64,000 nucleotides of DNA from Patella vulgata (taxonomy: Eukaryota > Mollusca > Gastropoda > Patellidae), in assembly GCF_932274485.2 (NCBI RefSeq), contig NC_065879.2:44254936-44318935 (forward strand). Direction: 5' to 3'. Positions 21,986-33,785 of this stretch are shown one piece after another (the first letter of the stretch is position 1; the number at the start of each line of letters is the position of its first letter). A program made the position numbers and the translations under genes. The notes beneath the pieces are model-generated. The model saw only the letters and a list, made by a program, of their open reading frames with translations, did no database searches and was not told the origin of the DNA.

Positions 21986-23290
21986 CTAAAATTATAAGAG
22001 AGTAGAACGAAAGGACAAAAATTAAGTTCTGTTTAAATTTTGAAAATTAAAACAAACAAAACAATGCAAATTCCGTCAATTAATATTTTAATAATCAACT
22101 ATTACGGTACATATCTTCAAAGTTACAAAACAGGAAAATGTATTTAAAATTAATCATTGTATATTTACATTTCAAATAATAAAAAACAACTATGTGTACT
22201 TTCGATTACATTGTTACATTATTTTATAAAATTCCGAGCTGGATCTTTATTTCAATTTAAATTCCAACATCAATAACTATTAGAATTTTCTAACGGTAGT
22301 CTAAATAAAAAATACTAAGATATTTTGTACTTGATAACGATAACAGAATACTTGTCTAAACTTTACGCTTTTTGTATATCAACTAGTGATTGCATTCCAT
22401 ATAATTGTGTTTGTTTTGTTTTATCGTGCCCAATCACTAAATGCCACTCAAGGATTATACGACATTTTTGTATAAAAAAAAATATCTGCCATAAAAGAAG
22501 GTAAATTGAATTTTGTTTGATTGTGCTCAATCGCCAAATGTTACTCAAGTATTATTGTCCGACACATTTGTCGTTTTGAAAGATGGCATGATCAAGCTCT
22601 GGACTAAAATGCTAGCTTCCTCAGGGCAAATATATGGTCAAAAATAATACAAAATCAGAGACAGTTATGTGACTATAAGGTCATGTTGGTTACTAAGGGG
22701 TCACCTGTTTTGGGAAGCCCCTGCTTGTTGGTGATGTCTTCTCTAACCATCTGAAATATATGTGGTCAATATGCACTACATGTTTAGTAATAAAGAAAAA
22801 AATGGCTTATCTGAAAGAAGATTCAAAACCAAACCAATATTAAAAATATAAAGTATTCTGAACATGGGTAAGGAAATGTTTGTCACATATGGATAGATTT
22901 ACTAAATTTAGATGATTTAATTTTTCATTAAAAGTAATCTTAATTGGTTTTTTTTTACTATGCGAGGAAGTAGGTCTACACAGATGACATACCAAAAGGC
23001 AAAGAAAATGTTTTAAATTACAAAACTGCATCTACTGCAAAAAATAAACCAGCTTTGGGCAGTTTTTTAAAACTGTACACATCATAAGTGCGGATGTCTT
23101 GTTCCATAAAAATTGTGTCTGAACACTAAAAGAGCGCTGACAATGCGTTATAAGATTAGCGGTTTTACGCAGGGGCGTAAATGTGTGAAAAAAATAGTCG
23201 GTCTCAAAATAAGTGCAGTCGGTCTCATCATTATGCATCGGTGACTAAATAAATTAATGCAGTAACTTTCGATACTTTTTTTTAAAGTAG
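21986..23290. other. Anonymous AT-rich sequence upstream of the dioxygenase
   Basis: This probably contains the first intron and promoter of the minus-strand dioxygenase, but I cannot place the first exon. A diverged direct repeat of about 60 bp is visible (about 22410-22470 and 22508-22572; shared words CAATCRCYAAATG and ACTCAAG). No coding sequence is recognised. Confidence 0.4.
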
Positions 23291-23427
23291 ACTACATTAC
23301 ATGTAATAAAAGCCAACCTTTTGACACCCACCCACCCCATGTAAGGCATGCATGTATGTCGCCACTGGAATGACCCCCAAACCCCCTCCCCCTCCCCATA
23401 CATAACAGTAGAGTACCCCCCTCTGTC

Positions 23428-23883
23428 ACCAAGTACCTGCCGTCTGCTGATAGTGACTGGCGGCCAATTTGGTTGATATTCTTTCGAGTTTTGGGAGGTC
23501 CATGTAAACTGCTAAACGATGACAAAACGTTGCCATTTTTGACACCCACCGCCTGTGCCGTTATGAATTGCATTGAAACGTTATGGTATGTTGTGGTTAG
23601 GACGCTTGTTTCTCATGATGGGGGCTCGGTGTGGAAGAGTGAAATGAGGGTCCGGTGTGGCAAAGTAGAGTAAGTCCCTATGTGGCCGAGTGGGGGGGGG
23701 GGGGTGTCCGAGTGGTGGTAGAAACCCGATATGACTGAGTCCCCTTTGTCACCAAGTACCATTCTGTCTGCTGATAGTGACTGACGGCCATTTGGCTGAT
23801 ATCCTTTCGAGTTTTTGGAGGTCCATGTAAACTGTTAAACGATGACAAAACGTTGCAATTTTTGACACCTACCACCCACCGCC
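23428..23883. repeat. Direct duplication of about 130 bp
   Basis: Segments 23428-23558 and 23748-23878 match closely (CACCAAGTACC, GTCTGCTGATAGTGACTG, GGAGGTCCATGTAAACTG, AACGATGACAAAACGTTGC). Between them lie G-rich runs (about 23690-23705) and low-complexity sequence. Small frames on either strand repeat with the unit and are not genes. Confidence 0.75.
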
Positions 23884-23967
23884 CGTTACGTAATTGTTGA
23901 ATGGTCTACGGTCAGCTATTGTAACTATACAACTAGTTGGAATTGGTACATACACACGTCTTTCTAT

Positions 23968-24066
23968 ATGAATTATTTCGTTTAAACGAAATAATTAATT
24001 CGTTTAAACTAAATACATGATATTATTTCGTTTAAACGAATTAATTATTTCGTTTAAACGAAATAA
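23968..24066. repeat. Palindromic CGTTTAAACG array
   Basis: Five tandem palindromic units of the type TTTCGTTTAAACGAAATAAT alternate with AATTAATT spacers. The unit is closely related to the subterminal arrays of the large element at 38456-43985 (CGTTTGAACGAATTAATTAT), so this is probably an isolated remnant of that family or of a relative. Confidence 0.75.
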
Positions 24067-24220
24067 TTAAAAAAAAGTATCGAAAATTGCGCTTAAGGGG
24101 CTCCGTACTCCGTAGATATCAAGTGAGTAAAACAGATTATATATATATACTACTTGTTATATCCGCATCCTATTGTTCTTGTAATAAGTACTAGAAATTA
24201 AATGGTATGGGGATTACCGC

Positions 24221-24520
24221 CCTGCTCGTCTGCACTGACAAGGCTAATGAAGAAGGGCATATACGCCATACATGTAGCGGGCTATGAGGGTTACAGCATG
24301 CTCTTATATCGAATTCTAACCGCCACGGTTCTTTTATGTGCACGCCCACGTACACGGAACCTTCATTTTGTACCACCCGAACGACTAGATACCCTCCGGC
24401 CTGCACCACACACACAATGGGACACTAAACTGGAAGATCATGGAGAACTTTCTCGATCAACACCGGGATCGAACCCCTGACTTTCTGTTAACGAGTCAGC
24501 GACTTGCCCACTAAAAAGCG
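24221..24520 (-). mobile_element. SINE family 1, nearly full length
   Basis: Read on the minus strand, the head contains GGTCAGGGGTTCGATCCCGG (B box) and the body contains GTGCACATAAAAGAACC and CTTCATTAGCC-like wording. The A-box part is degraded. The ATTTC tail is lost. Confidence 0.75.
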
Positions 24521-24532
24521 GGCGTAACAACA

Positions 24533-24622
24533 AGGGACAACTTATAGTCTTTCGGATTGTACGAAAAACCGAGACCTCATGTACACATATACGTGAAATA
24601 TCCCTTGGCAGTTGGAATTTCA
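24533..24622 (+). mobile_element. SINE family 1, internal fragment
   Basis: Only mid-body remains: TAGTCTTTCGGATTGTACGA and CACATATACGTGAAATATCC followed by CTTGGCAGTTGGAATT. Confidence 0.65.
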
Positions 24623-25009
24623 AACGAATTTCTCCAAGTACTTTAATTCAGCATTTACCATTGAATTCATTTTCACTTTGTTTCCGTGTAGTGGGCGATT
24701 CAGAACCACTCGTCCACTGGCCAATTAGAATCCTCTATTATTATTGTTGGGTTTTTTGGGGGGGGGTTTTGGCGCAAAAATGCTTATTATCCCGTATCAG
24801 TAATGAGTCCAGTAAAGCCGTGACAATTAAATGTATGGTTTGAATAGGTGTCCCATATTCTTTTTAAAATGTGAATTTCATCTCTGCTTTGCCACATGGA
24901 AATATACTTATAGTACTATCAAGATGTTCATAACATGGGGGTTAATATACTTTCTCCACCAACATTGTTAATGAAGTGTGATACAGGCCAATTTCATATG
25001 AGCGCCTGG

Positions 25010-25243
25010 GTTTTAGGTCCCATCCAAACAACTAGACACTTGCCAGGCCCTCCGTCCTGCACCACTGACAACTGGAAACCTCACCGAATAATTCCGAGGA
25101 ACTCCCAAGCCGAACATCGTGATCTCGAAGACGAGTAGGCGGAAACGACGCTGTTCGGGCAAAATGGCTCGTCATAGAACATTACCCGTCTTCATTAATC
25201 CAGTTGTTGCAGAAGAGCAGAATGTTAAACCCAATTTCATTTG
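25010..25243. mobile_element. Two SINE family 1 fragments in opposite directions
   Basis: 25015-25130 matches the family on the minus strand (CCATCCAAACAACTAGACAC, CCTCCGTCCTGCACCACTGA), while 25155-25243 matches it on the plus strand (GTTCGGGCAAAATGGC, CCCGTCTTCATTAATCC, AATGTTAAACCCAATTTCAT). The join suggests two insertions or an inversion within one copy. Confidence 0.65.
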
Positions 25244-25470
25244 TTTTTCTCTAGATATGGGGAACGAAACCATTGGTTCCAGTATGTAACTAAATCAAAA
25301 GGAAACTACTCCGACGATCTAATTTTCTTTGTCAGGACCATCGAACCCCCGTGACTAGGGCTCTTCGGAACGTGCTGCCTCTAGCGGCCGGTCCACTATT
25401 CCTCCCTTGTGTATACTTATGATTCATGATGGGATATCACAATACGTGCCAGTTTTTTTTTATAGCTGAA

Positions 25471-25535
25471 ATGAAATGAAATGGGGTTTAACGTCCTACT
25501 GTTCTGCTCCGAACAATGCTGATGAAGACGGGTTT
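25471..25535 (-). mobile_element. SINE family 1, 3' end only
   Basis: GAAATGAAATGAAATGGGGT, TTAACGTCCTACTGTTCTGC and GATGAAGACGGG are the complement of the family tail. It is severely 5'-truncated. Confidence 0.8.
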
Positions 25536-26845
25536 TTCATAGCTCAAATTAGTCATACTGTTATGCGTTCAGTAATGAAACAAGAACTTCTCAATGAACT
25601 GTTTACTCTGGCGTGAGAGCGGGGCCTACCGGACACGATCGATCTTGACAAAATCATCCATCGGTGGTCAAACTTGACTAAGCGCGGGAGGTTGATGGAA
25701 ATATGTGGACATAGTCATATCTTTGCTAATTTATATATATTAACCACAACAATATATGGAAGATATTGGTTCATGTAAATGATGTATACTTTGTACGTTC
25801 TTGCAAAATTCGTAATAAATAACATGAATTCCGATGCGTAGTATTCAATTTTACTCATGTTAAATGTGTTTTCTGACCATCAGATTCCCATAAAACGTTC
25901 CTCAAAACTCCAGGAAACTCCAGATTTATAATTCATGGATACATTTCCGAGATAATTGCGTTGATAATAAAATATTTGCCTTTTGGTATAGATCAGGGAT
26001 AAACAGACGAAAATACAAACAACGGCTAAGCAGTGAAAGGAAAATAGCGTAACCTAAATAAATAAATCCTACCTTTTGTTATTACACTTGTAGTTTTACC
26101 GTTATCTGGGGAGAAGTTATCTTACAAAATGAGGGATCGATCAGCCGTCATTATATACATGTAGTATAAGATATGATAACCGTATTATCTTGCACTATTT
26201 GATAATGGTAAAGTAGACTAATACGATTGTATATGTCCAAAGTTCAACAAATCACACCTAATATCACCATAAATTCTTAAAGTAAGAATAGCGTTTTTAT
26301 TTCATAAAATTAATCAAGTCCGATCTTTGTATGTAGTTAGGAACTGCAGAGTTCCGCACTACACGTGAATAAATCCGGGGGACAGTCGTAAGCATCCACT
26401 GCGCAGTAAAATCCCGGGTCTGTAATGATGCAGACTTCACTCAAAATGAAAAAAAATATATTTACAAGAAAGACGTAACAGAACTAATGCGCCTGATCTT
26501 GTCTGTTGAATGGCTATAGTCTACCGGTCGACGTCATGAGTTAAAACGTTAAACAATTTTAACAAGAGCGGTAATCCGGATAGATTCTCGGAAAACGCTA
26601 TTAGAATAAATAACAAAATCCACACCCACGCAATTTTCCAATACCCGCCATGTTTGTCCACCGTAAGCTACCGGTGTCGGGTAATAAACAAGAGATGGGG
26701 TTCGAATGGGTTCCAAGTAATGGGGTTAATATTGTTAGAATTTCTAAATATTAAATATATCTGTTTAACATGGTTTAAAGCCGACGAATCCGATAAATTA
26801 TAGTTGTCTGCATAGACTTGAATGTTTGTTTGGCATTTTATATGG
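25536..26845. other. Anonymous AT-rich spacer
   Basis: I see no supported gene or delimited repeat in this stretch. Confidence 0.4.
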
Positions 26846-26849
26846 GGAG

Positions 26850-27085
26850 TGAGGCTCAGTGAGTAAAGAGCGTGGTTTCCCCCTTGTCAGTGGTGCAGGA
26901 CAGAGAACCTGGCAAGCTGCTTAGTTGATCGGGTGTGTCGAAAAAGCGAGACCCTTGTACACGATGACAAAATAAGAGTAGGCCGTAGAGCCGCTTTCCA
27001 ACATAGTACACTGCATGTGTTATGTCCATCTTCATCATCACAGTTGGTGGAGAAAAGTGAGACCTAAAACCCCATTTCGTTCCAG
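26850..27085 (+). mobile_element. SINE family 1, internally deleted copy
   Basis: The A-box region (GTGAGGCTCAGTGAGTAAAG) is fused directly to the mid-body (CCCCCTTGTCAGTGGTGCAG), skipping the B box. ATAAGAGTAGGCCGTAGAGC and AAACCCCATTTCGTTCC complete the tail. Confidence 0.75.
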
Positions 27086-27668
27086 AATTATAAAGAGCGT
27101 GGAGACTGATAAATAATTATCACAAGAAGCCATTATTAGTGTATGAAAAAAGTTTCGAGTGCTTTGTTGTAGAAGAAATGTATTTTTTGATAGTTCCCTT
27201 TAATTGGAAAACTGACAAAGCGTAATTCGATTAATGTTTGTTTTATCAATTAATCAGCAAAAATCATAAGCTTGTCACGTGATCAGATAGATTTCTGCAT
27301 CTAAATAAAATGTCCACAAATCTAGCTGAAACTGGATCGTGTTGGTAAAAAGTAGAAATGATAGTAAACAACAACTATTAATTTAAAGGGAGGGCCCCAG
27401 ATTTCTCAGGATACCGTAAATCAAAGCGTGGTAAATCATGCTCTCTAATATAATGTGACGATGTAATCTTTAACATAGAATCCAAATATAGGGCCATTTT
27501 CCAATTGTATGAAGAGCTTGACCACTTACCATTATACAGTACTGGCCAAATTAATAGTAATTTTTTTCTAAAAACGTTGCAGAATTAAATCACTAAAATT
27601 GAAGTATGAATAAAATCATACACCGTGAATATATTGAACTGAATATTCTTACACATAACCATATTGAC
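27086..27668. other. Anonymous spacer left of the palindrome
   Basis: No gene is seen. TACAGTACTGGCCAAATTAA near 27536 resembles the end of a Tc1-like element, but no partner end was found. Confidence 0.35.
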
Positions 27669-28451
27669 TGTTTCGTACTTTGTTCATTCGTACCTCACTT
27701 CGTACCTCAAATTGATTCGTACCTTTTCCCATGTTGTTAAAATCAGTTGAAAGAAATTGATTATGCCGAACCAGAATTAGAATATGCACGAGATTTGTAC
27801 CTCGAATTGATTAGTTTGTTTTCCTAAATGTGTTTGAAGGAAATTGAAATAAAGATGAAACATATTAAACGATCTGATCAAATCCAACGGCTGCGCTAAA
27901 TTTATAAAAATGGCTGCCGACGGGCATTAGCTACGATGATTTGATAACATAAAGCGAATTTTAGGCATTTGTAATTACATAAATATGAAAAATTTAAATC
28001 ATATACCACGGCCTGTTAAAATATTAAAAAGAACATTTTTTTTACGGAGTGGATATTCGCCATTCGAATGGCGAATATCCACTCCGTAAAAAAAATGTTC
28101 TTTTTAATATTTTAACAGGCCGTGGTATATGATTTAAATTTTTCATATTTATGTAATTACAAATGCCTAAAATTCGCTTTTTGTTATCAAATCATCGTAG
28201 CTAATGCCCGTCGGCAGCCATTTTTATACATTTAGCGCAGCCGTTGGATTTGATCAAATCGTTTAATATGTTTCATCTTTATTTCAATTTTCTTCAAACA
28301 CATTTAGGAAAACAAACTAATCAATTCGAGGTACAAATCTCGTGCATATTCTAATTCTGGTTCGGCATAATCAATTTCTTTCAACTGATTTCAACAACAC
28401 GGGAAAAGGTACGAATCAATTTGAGGTACGAATGAACTAAGTACGAAACAG
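27669..28451. repeat. Near-perfect 783-bp palindrome
   Basis: The centre is between 28065 and 28066, in TTCGAA. The left arm (27669-28065) and right arm (28066-28451) are reverse complements. My hand alignment finds about seven substitutions plus one 12-bp indel (an extra CACTTCGTACCT near the left outer edge), that is about 98 percent identity over some 385 bp. There is no spacer. The outermost words are CTGTTTCGTACTT and GTACGAAACAG. No coding sequence or convincing target duplication was found. Confidence 0.9.
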
Positions 28452-29130
28452 CCAGGTTACGAAACAGCATGCACCCATCTACTTCACATTGCATGGTAGG
28501 TCGACGCAACGCCGTGTATAGATAAAGTTGCGACAACTGTGAAGCCAGGAATTTCATAATTATGACGTCATGCAAACTTATTATCTATTTATATGACCTA
28601 TTATATTGTTGGATGTCATAGATTTCAGCGAATGTCTATAGGACATAAAACATACATTTTTTAAACGAAAAGTATAGCTGAACATACTATTATTAGTATT
28701 ATACAACAAGAAGCGCACATTATTGTTATATAGCCTTATTCTATAAGAAAAATCAAAATAAAAGATACACTAGATAAAAGTACTATTAAACATATTTAAC
28801 TTGCATTCGCTTTTAAAGGAGCTAAATCGCTAATATTTGGGACCTTGAATTTGTCACAAATGGGTCGCACTAACAGCGACATTTGTTTCAGGCATATTTG
28901 TTTCATCGGTGACACGTCTGGTGTCATGTGAATGCAACGACAACAGCCTGGTTGATTGATTTGTTGATTGGAGTTCAGATGTCTACATTAAAATCGACCA
29001 ATTTCAGGTTGCCGTATTCACGGCCAGGCAAGACAGACTTGAAATTTCTAGAAATTTTTCTGGGTGAGACAGGCCCCAACAAATCCCCCGACGGTGCGTT
29101 TCACGACTTTGGCGCAAGACGGTGACCTTG
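28452..29130. other. Mostly anonymous; holds a solo MITE family a end
   Basis: At 28813-28870 a TTAA is followed by AGGAGCTAAATCGCTAATAT and words matching the right terminus of MITE family a in reverse orientation, but the similarity stops after about 55 bp. The rest shows no gene. Confidence 0.5.
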
Positions 29131-29450
29131 AAGAGACGTCGAAAACCATTTAATAGACATAGTAAAAGTCATATCTTACGATATTATCGCTGGTCTTGTC
29201 AGAAAATGCTATTTTATATTTGACAGTCATTTTGAAAGAAATGCCCGGCGCCATACATGTGAAAAATACATTTTTTGATTTTTGTCAAATTCGGTTTTCG
29301 GCACATTTCGCCTCTATTACCAGTTTGTGTTTGAAAAATTTAAAAAGAAATTATTTATTCCCCCACCATTAAAGCAAACTAATTACGAAATATCGCTCTC
29401 AGAAACTTCATGGTTTCTTTTGCAATTTGTTTGGGGTAAGACGTCATATA
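29131..29450 (+). repeat. Dispersed repeat R1, copy 1
   Basis: It shares a body of about 300 bp with 33232-33450 and 33786-34090, marked by GAAATGCCCGGC, TTTTTGTCAAATTCGRTTTT, GGCACATTTCGC, and TATCGCTCTCAGAAA near the end. Neither the ends nor a target duplication is clear. Confidence 0.7.
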
Positions 29451-30269
29451 AATAATATCAATCTGTCTACCACACAAATTTAACAGATACAAATGCATGT
29501 TATTCCACAGGTAGACAGACAGGGCCTCCTTTGAAGGGACTCAGTGAAGGGAACGCGGTTGGTTTAGAGTTTGTCTGACCCCTTAGAATATTTGCGTCTC
29601 ATCTCCAATGAAAACAATCATGTTGCTCTCATGCTGTTCTCAACCAGAATCAAACATATATCGTACCTGAGATTTGTTAGCATGTTCCACACAACCCAAC
29701 ATTTATCGGCACCGGGATTAAGGGTGTATATCTTTGTTTCTAACGCTTATTGGGAATACGCCACGGAAACTACAATCAAAACTTATTTACAAAAACATTC
29801 TAAAGAGTGAAAACTGACATATTTCAAGCTTTACTGTATTTAAAGAAATAATTTAAATCAGCCGGCTGAAACCCCGTCTCCGCTATTTGTTCAATCATTC
29901 TTTAGGTATAGTGCCAGTTTCCACCGACAATGATATCGCAAACAAGTGTCCAATCTATAAAAGCATACATTCCTACAAAATGTTTCTTTAGTCAAGTGAA
30001 ATAATAAATTCATAACTATGCGAGGGTGGGGTGAGTAAATTCGTGGTAACAAGTCTGAATAGGCTAATCGGACAATAGAGCAAGTTCACCTTGATGTTGA
30101 CAAATACGTAAGACGATATGAACATCAACTAAAAAGATATGTAATGTGATTCAGCTGCAAGGTGATATATGCATATATGCAGCATAGATAATTAAAACTT
30201 CTATTCAAGTTAAACCAACTGTATCTATTTATTTAAGTCTTACGTCGAGCTGAATACATTTTATGAGTT
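29451..30269. other. Anonymous spacer
   Basis: A 79-residue frame at 29571-29810 (+) shows no known motif and no splice context. I do not call it a gene. Confidence 0.4.
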
Positions 30270-31084
30270 GAAGGGTTCCGCGCCAAAACAGCCTAAGTCA
30301 GACTTAGGTTGTTTTGACATAGTACTATAGCGAAATAGCCCTAGCAGTTCTCCATCTTCTACTGAAAAGCATATCGTTCTACGTCAACTCTTTGCACCTA
30401 AATTTTGAGGTTGAAACCTCAACGCCCAGTGCAAAAATAGCCTAAGTCAGACTAAGGTTGTTTTGCCTTGATGTCGCTTGACTTAGGCTACTTTGCTTGG
30501 TAGCTCTCGGGAAAAGAAGGTGGTAAAAGTACGAAATAGGGTCAAGGTCACCGTGACGGTCAAGCCTTAAAACCGATTTCTGTGATAATTAGAGTACATT
30601 TCGATATTCTGTCTGTTAAGATTTATGAAAAAAGTATTGCAGATTACCAAAATAACCAATATTATTTAAATCAGGGTGTAGTTATTGGCTAGTTCCTCAG
30701 TTTCTCCATTGCTGACTTAGGTCGTTTTGCCTGGCAATGAAAGATACAATATTGTCTATGAATGCATTTGCTCACACTACCCTAATCTCTTTTCTAGAAT
30801 ATCCTTCTATATTATTTTGTACTAATTTATTGTTTTCTGGTAAATGGCGAGGATACAGAAGCTGGGATTGTAACAGTTAAACCAACTGTTCACTTTTAGC
30901 GGTAGATTTCACTTTTGGCGGTAGTTGGCTGTTGGGAAAGTAGTGCTCCTTAAAAGTGATATAGTCAAGACAAATCGGTGACTAGAGACAATGTGGTATG
31001 GGGGTGGGAGGAGATGAAATAGTAAGAGATGGTTGGGTGGAACAGTACAGTAACGTGGTGCAGTAGATAAAACAGAATAGCAGA

Positions 31085-31745
31085 GATGAATAGCAGAGTA
31101 GACCAAGAGTGGACATGGATTATTAAACAGAGCAGTAGTTGGGGGGGGGGGGGTGAAAATGTATAGATGGGTGGTATAGTAGAGGATGGCAGAACAGTAG
31201 ATGAACCTGGAAAAGTAGAAATGGTTAGAACATTAGAGTTGGTGCAGTAGTGAATGGTGGAATTTCAGAGATGGGTTGTAGATTAGAAGTAGATGAAACA
31301 CCAGAGATGGGTAATGTAGTAGTGATTGGTTGAACATTAGAGATGGGCTGCGCAGTAGAAAAAGGTGCAACATCGTCGATGTTTTGTACAGTGGAATTTC
31401 AGAGATGTGCATGCAAGGGAAGAAAGTGAGCCATCAGAGATGGATTGTACAGTAGATGGTTCACGCAGTGGAAGATGGTTGGAACATTGGAGATGTGCTA
31501 TGCAGTAGAAGAGGGTGCAACCTCAGAGATTATTTGTACAGTGGAATAAGGTGCAATATTAGAGATGGGTTATGCAGTAGTGGATGATGCAATATTAGTG
31601 ATGGACTGTGCTGTACAAGTAGGTGGAACATAAGAAATGGGTTATGCAGTAGTGTATTGATCATGAGAGATGGGCTATGCAGTAGTAGAAGGTGGCACAT
31701 CAGAAATGTGCAGTCGGGATGTGGGATTGAGGAGGGCCAGCGATG
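31085..31745 (+). repeat. Minisatellite, unit about 36 bp
   Basis: Imperfect units of about 35-42 bp follow the pattern AGAGATGGGYTRTGCAGTAG then a GAAGGTGSAACATC-like half. The run begins near a G homopolymer (about 31140-31152). The long minus-strand frame over 31530-31763 only reflects the unit length being near a multiple of three. Confidence 0.75.
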
Positions 31746-31987
31746 GAGACTAGGATTTGACATGCTTTGAGAGTATGTTCACAGATGAAGAACTTATCGC
31801 CCCAACAGAACCACAGCTGCATATGCCACACGCAATAGCGCCATACACGTGGGAGGGGTTCATTGTCAAATTTGACATTGATGAAAACTGAATCGTCTTG
31901 GTTTATCTATCCATGTTTGCTTTTCTACCGGTTCTCACATACGATTTACTGTTTAGCATATCTTTGCTTTAGTGTGTTACGTTTATT

Positions 31988-32161
31988 TTGATCGGGAGAC
32001 GTGTTCGTCGACGTCAACGGACAAAACTTCAAGAATTGGCCGTGGCACTGCAAGAGGAGTGGGTCAGATTGCCCCAAATCATGAGTGAACGGTTGATTAG
32101 GAGCATGCCACGACGAATTGCTGAATGTCTGAGGATTGGTGGAGCAATTACTCATTATTAA
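31988..32161 (+). pseudogene. Tc1-like transposase, C-terminal remnant
   Basis: The 57-codon open stretch starts LIGRRVRRRQ, continues ALQEEWVRLPQ and ends RSMPRRIAECLRIGGAITHY before a stop. This is the classic C-terminus of Tc1-type DDE transposases (family wording: LVEEWxxIPQ, SMPRR, ARGGHTRY). The catalytic domain upstream is missing, having been replaced by the minisatellite. No Tc1 terminal repeats are found nearby. Confidence 0.85.
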
Positions 32162-32842
32162 GACAAAAATCAAAAACGTCCATTTTCACTTTTGACGTTG
32201 TATCTCTTTGCGAGTGAAATGGGGCCGTCAGATAAGCCGCCCATATGAACTGTTTACGTTCATGTGTAGGCAATTGGCCTGTTATTAACATACACTGGTT
32301 ACTTCTAATAAAAACAGCAGTGCATTTCCGCAGTTTTGTATTGTTTCTGAATATCCCCTACTTTTTGTGAAGAGTATATTTTTGATTTTTGAAATATATA
32401 AGAACGATCTGGCTTGATGTGCCTTCAAATGGAAGCTTAAATCGATATTGTTTTCCTCAAAAAGCCGCAAACCTTGTGATGATTTGTATTCTTACTCTTT
32501 TATCTGTTCTCTTTATTGCATGTGTACGGTTACCCCTCAATTGGAGCTATGTATCGTCTTTTTCTAAATCCTGACCCGACTTAGGCTTTTTTGCCTGGAA
32601 GTTTTTATCTGACTTAGGTCATTTTGCTCTGAATTAATTGCCTTCAAAATAGAATTTTGTAATTTTCTCCTTTATAAGCATACAATGTTACTGCACTCAT
32701 GGTTAATATTAACATATTTTATACATATTAACCATAGAAAAACATTTAGTTTGATAGGTACAGTAGTTTAAAAGATCACGTTTTTTGCTTTTCCTGGAAA
32801 GTTGGAACAAGTGACTTAGGTCGTTTTGACAGGAAACCCTTC

Positions 32843-33231
32843 GTTTATTGTCATCTATTGGTGGTTAACAGTGTGTAACTAAAAACTAAAATTGGATCTT
32901 TTTATTGCCAATGATATAATGTACCTTGAATTTTTTTATCACGAAGTCTATCGCATCCAAATATTTAATGTGCGTTTACAATATATTCATTTTTTTGTTA
33001 TTTCAGGATGGATTTATCGTAAAATTCATCTTCATTTGACGAACTACACCCAAACTACAGTCAGTGTAAACACGGTTTGGAGACTGTATCTGAACTACAG
33101 GGTAGATCGAACTACAGTGTACATCATGCTTTAGAGACACTATCTAATATCCAACAGGAAAAATGACGATTAATTTAATATCCGCCAATTTGTGTTGCTG
33201 CTATTTTATATTTTCAAAATTTATCTTCAAA
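32843..33231. other. Anonymous AT-rich spacer
   Basis: No supported feature. Confidence 0.4.
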
Positions 33232-33450
33232 ATCAGAGACATCGAAAACCATATAAAGGACATAGCAAAAGTCATATCTTACGTATCTTAAGAGATGCCC
33301 TTTAGTCTACCAAATTTATGGGTTTTTTGTTAAATTGCCTTATATTACCAAATTCGGCAGCCATTTTAAAAGAAATGCCCGGCACCTCATGGAAAATACA
33401 TTTCTTTAATTGATGTTTGTCAAATTCGATTTCCGCACATTTCGCGTACA
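33232..33450 (+). repeat. Dispersed repeat R1, copy 2
   Basis: ACATCGAAAACCATATAAAG, AAAAGTCATATCTTACG, GAAATGCCCGGCACC and CGCACATTTCGC match copy 1 (29131-29450). It stops where a LINE fragment begins. Confidence 0.7.
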
Positions 33451-33454
33451 TAAC

Positions 33455-33785
33455 CACGATGTAATGGTCGAACATTACGTACATCAGATAAACTACTTTT
33501 AAAGCCCAAAACTGTTCAACTGGTCTCTTTTAGTTATCAAGCACATGTTTTATGGGATAATCTACCATTTAGCTTAAGATGTTGTACATCTCTATATTCT
33601 TTTAAAAAACAACTTAAATCACATTTATTTAATGGGACTTTTAACTGACTCTGTATACAATTGTTAACATGTCCATAATCTTGTTGTTTATTTATGATTA
33701 CATTGTCACTTTGTAAAGTGCCCCTGAACATGTTTTATGAAAGGGCGCGAGCTATAAATATGCTGTAATAATAATAATAATAATA
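33455..33785 (+). mobile_element. LINE 3' end fragment with (AAT)n tail
   Basis: One frame reads SYQAHVLWDNLPFSLRCCTS then YSFKKQLKSHLFNGTFN, the C-terminal pattern of CR1/L2/Rex-like LINE reverse transcriptases (LWNxLPxxIR...FKxxLKxxLF). It ends in a hairpin-like AAAGGGCGCGAGCTATAAAT and an AAT repeat at about 33765-33785. It is heavily 5'-truncated and sits between two copies of repeat R1. Confidence 0.75.

Larger units (their letters stand above)
30270..32842. mobile_element. TIR element with dispersed GACTTAGG motif
   Basis: The outer ends are inverted for about 30 bp: GAAGGGTTCCGCGCCAAAAC on the left and the complement of GAAGGGTTTCCTGTCAAAAC on the right, each continuing into CCTAAGTCA. 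The motif TGACTTAGGTCGTTTTG recurs inside at about 30298, 30460, 30483, 30716, 32576, 32612 and 32813, and at the left it pairs with its complement to make palindromes at 30283-30315 and 30443-30475. Such subterminal repeats usually bind the transposase. It encloses a minisatellite and a scrap of Tc1 transposase. No target duplication is evident and the superfamily is unresolved. Confidence 0.65.

Noticed and set aside
27536-27560. Tc1-like terminal repeat beside the palindrome
   Set aside because: It has a suggestive first 20 bases but no opposite end or transposase was found.
28928-29125. 65-residue frame (+)
   Set aside because: No known motif, no splice context and no second line of evidence.
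31530-31763. 77-residue histidine/leucine/proline-rich frame (-)
   Set aside because: It is produced by the 36-bp minisatellite.
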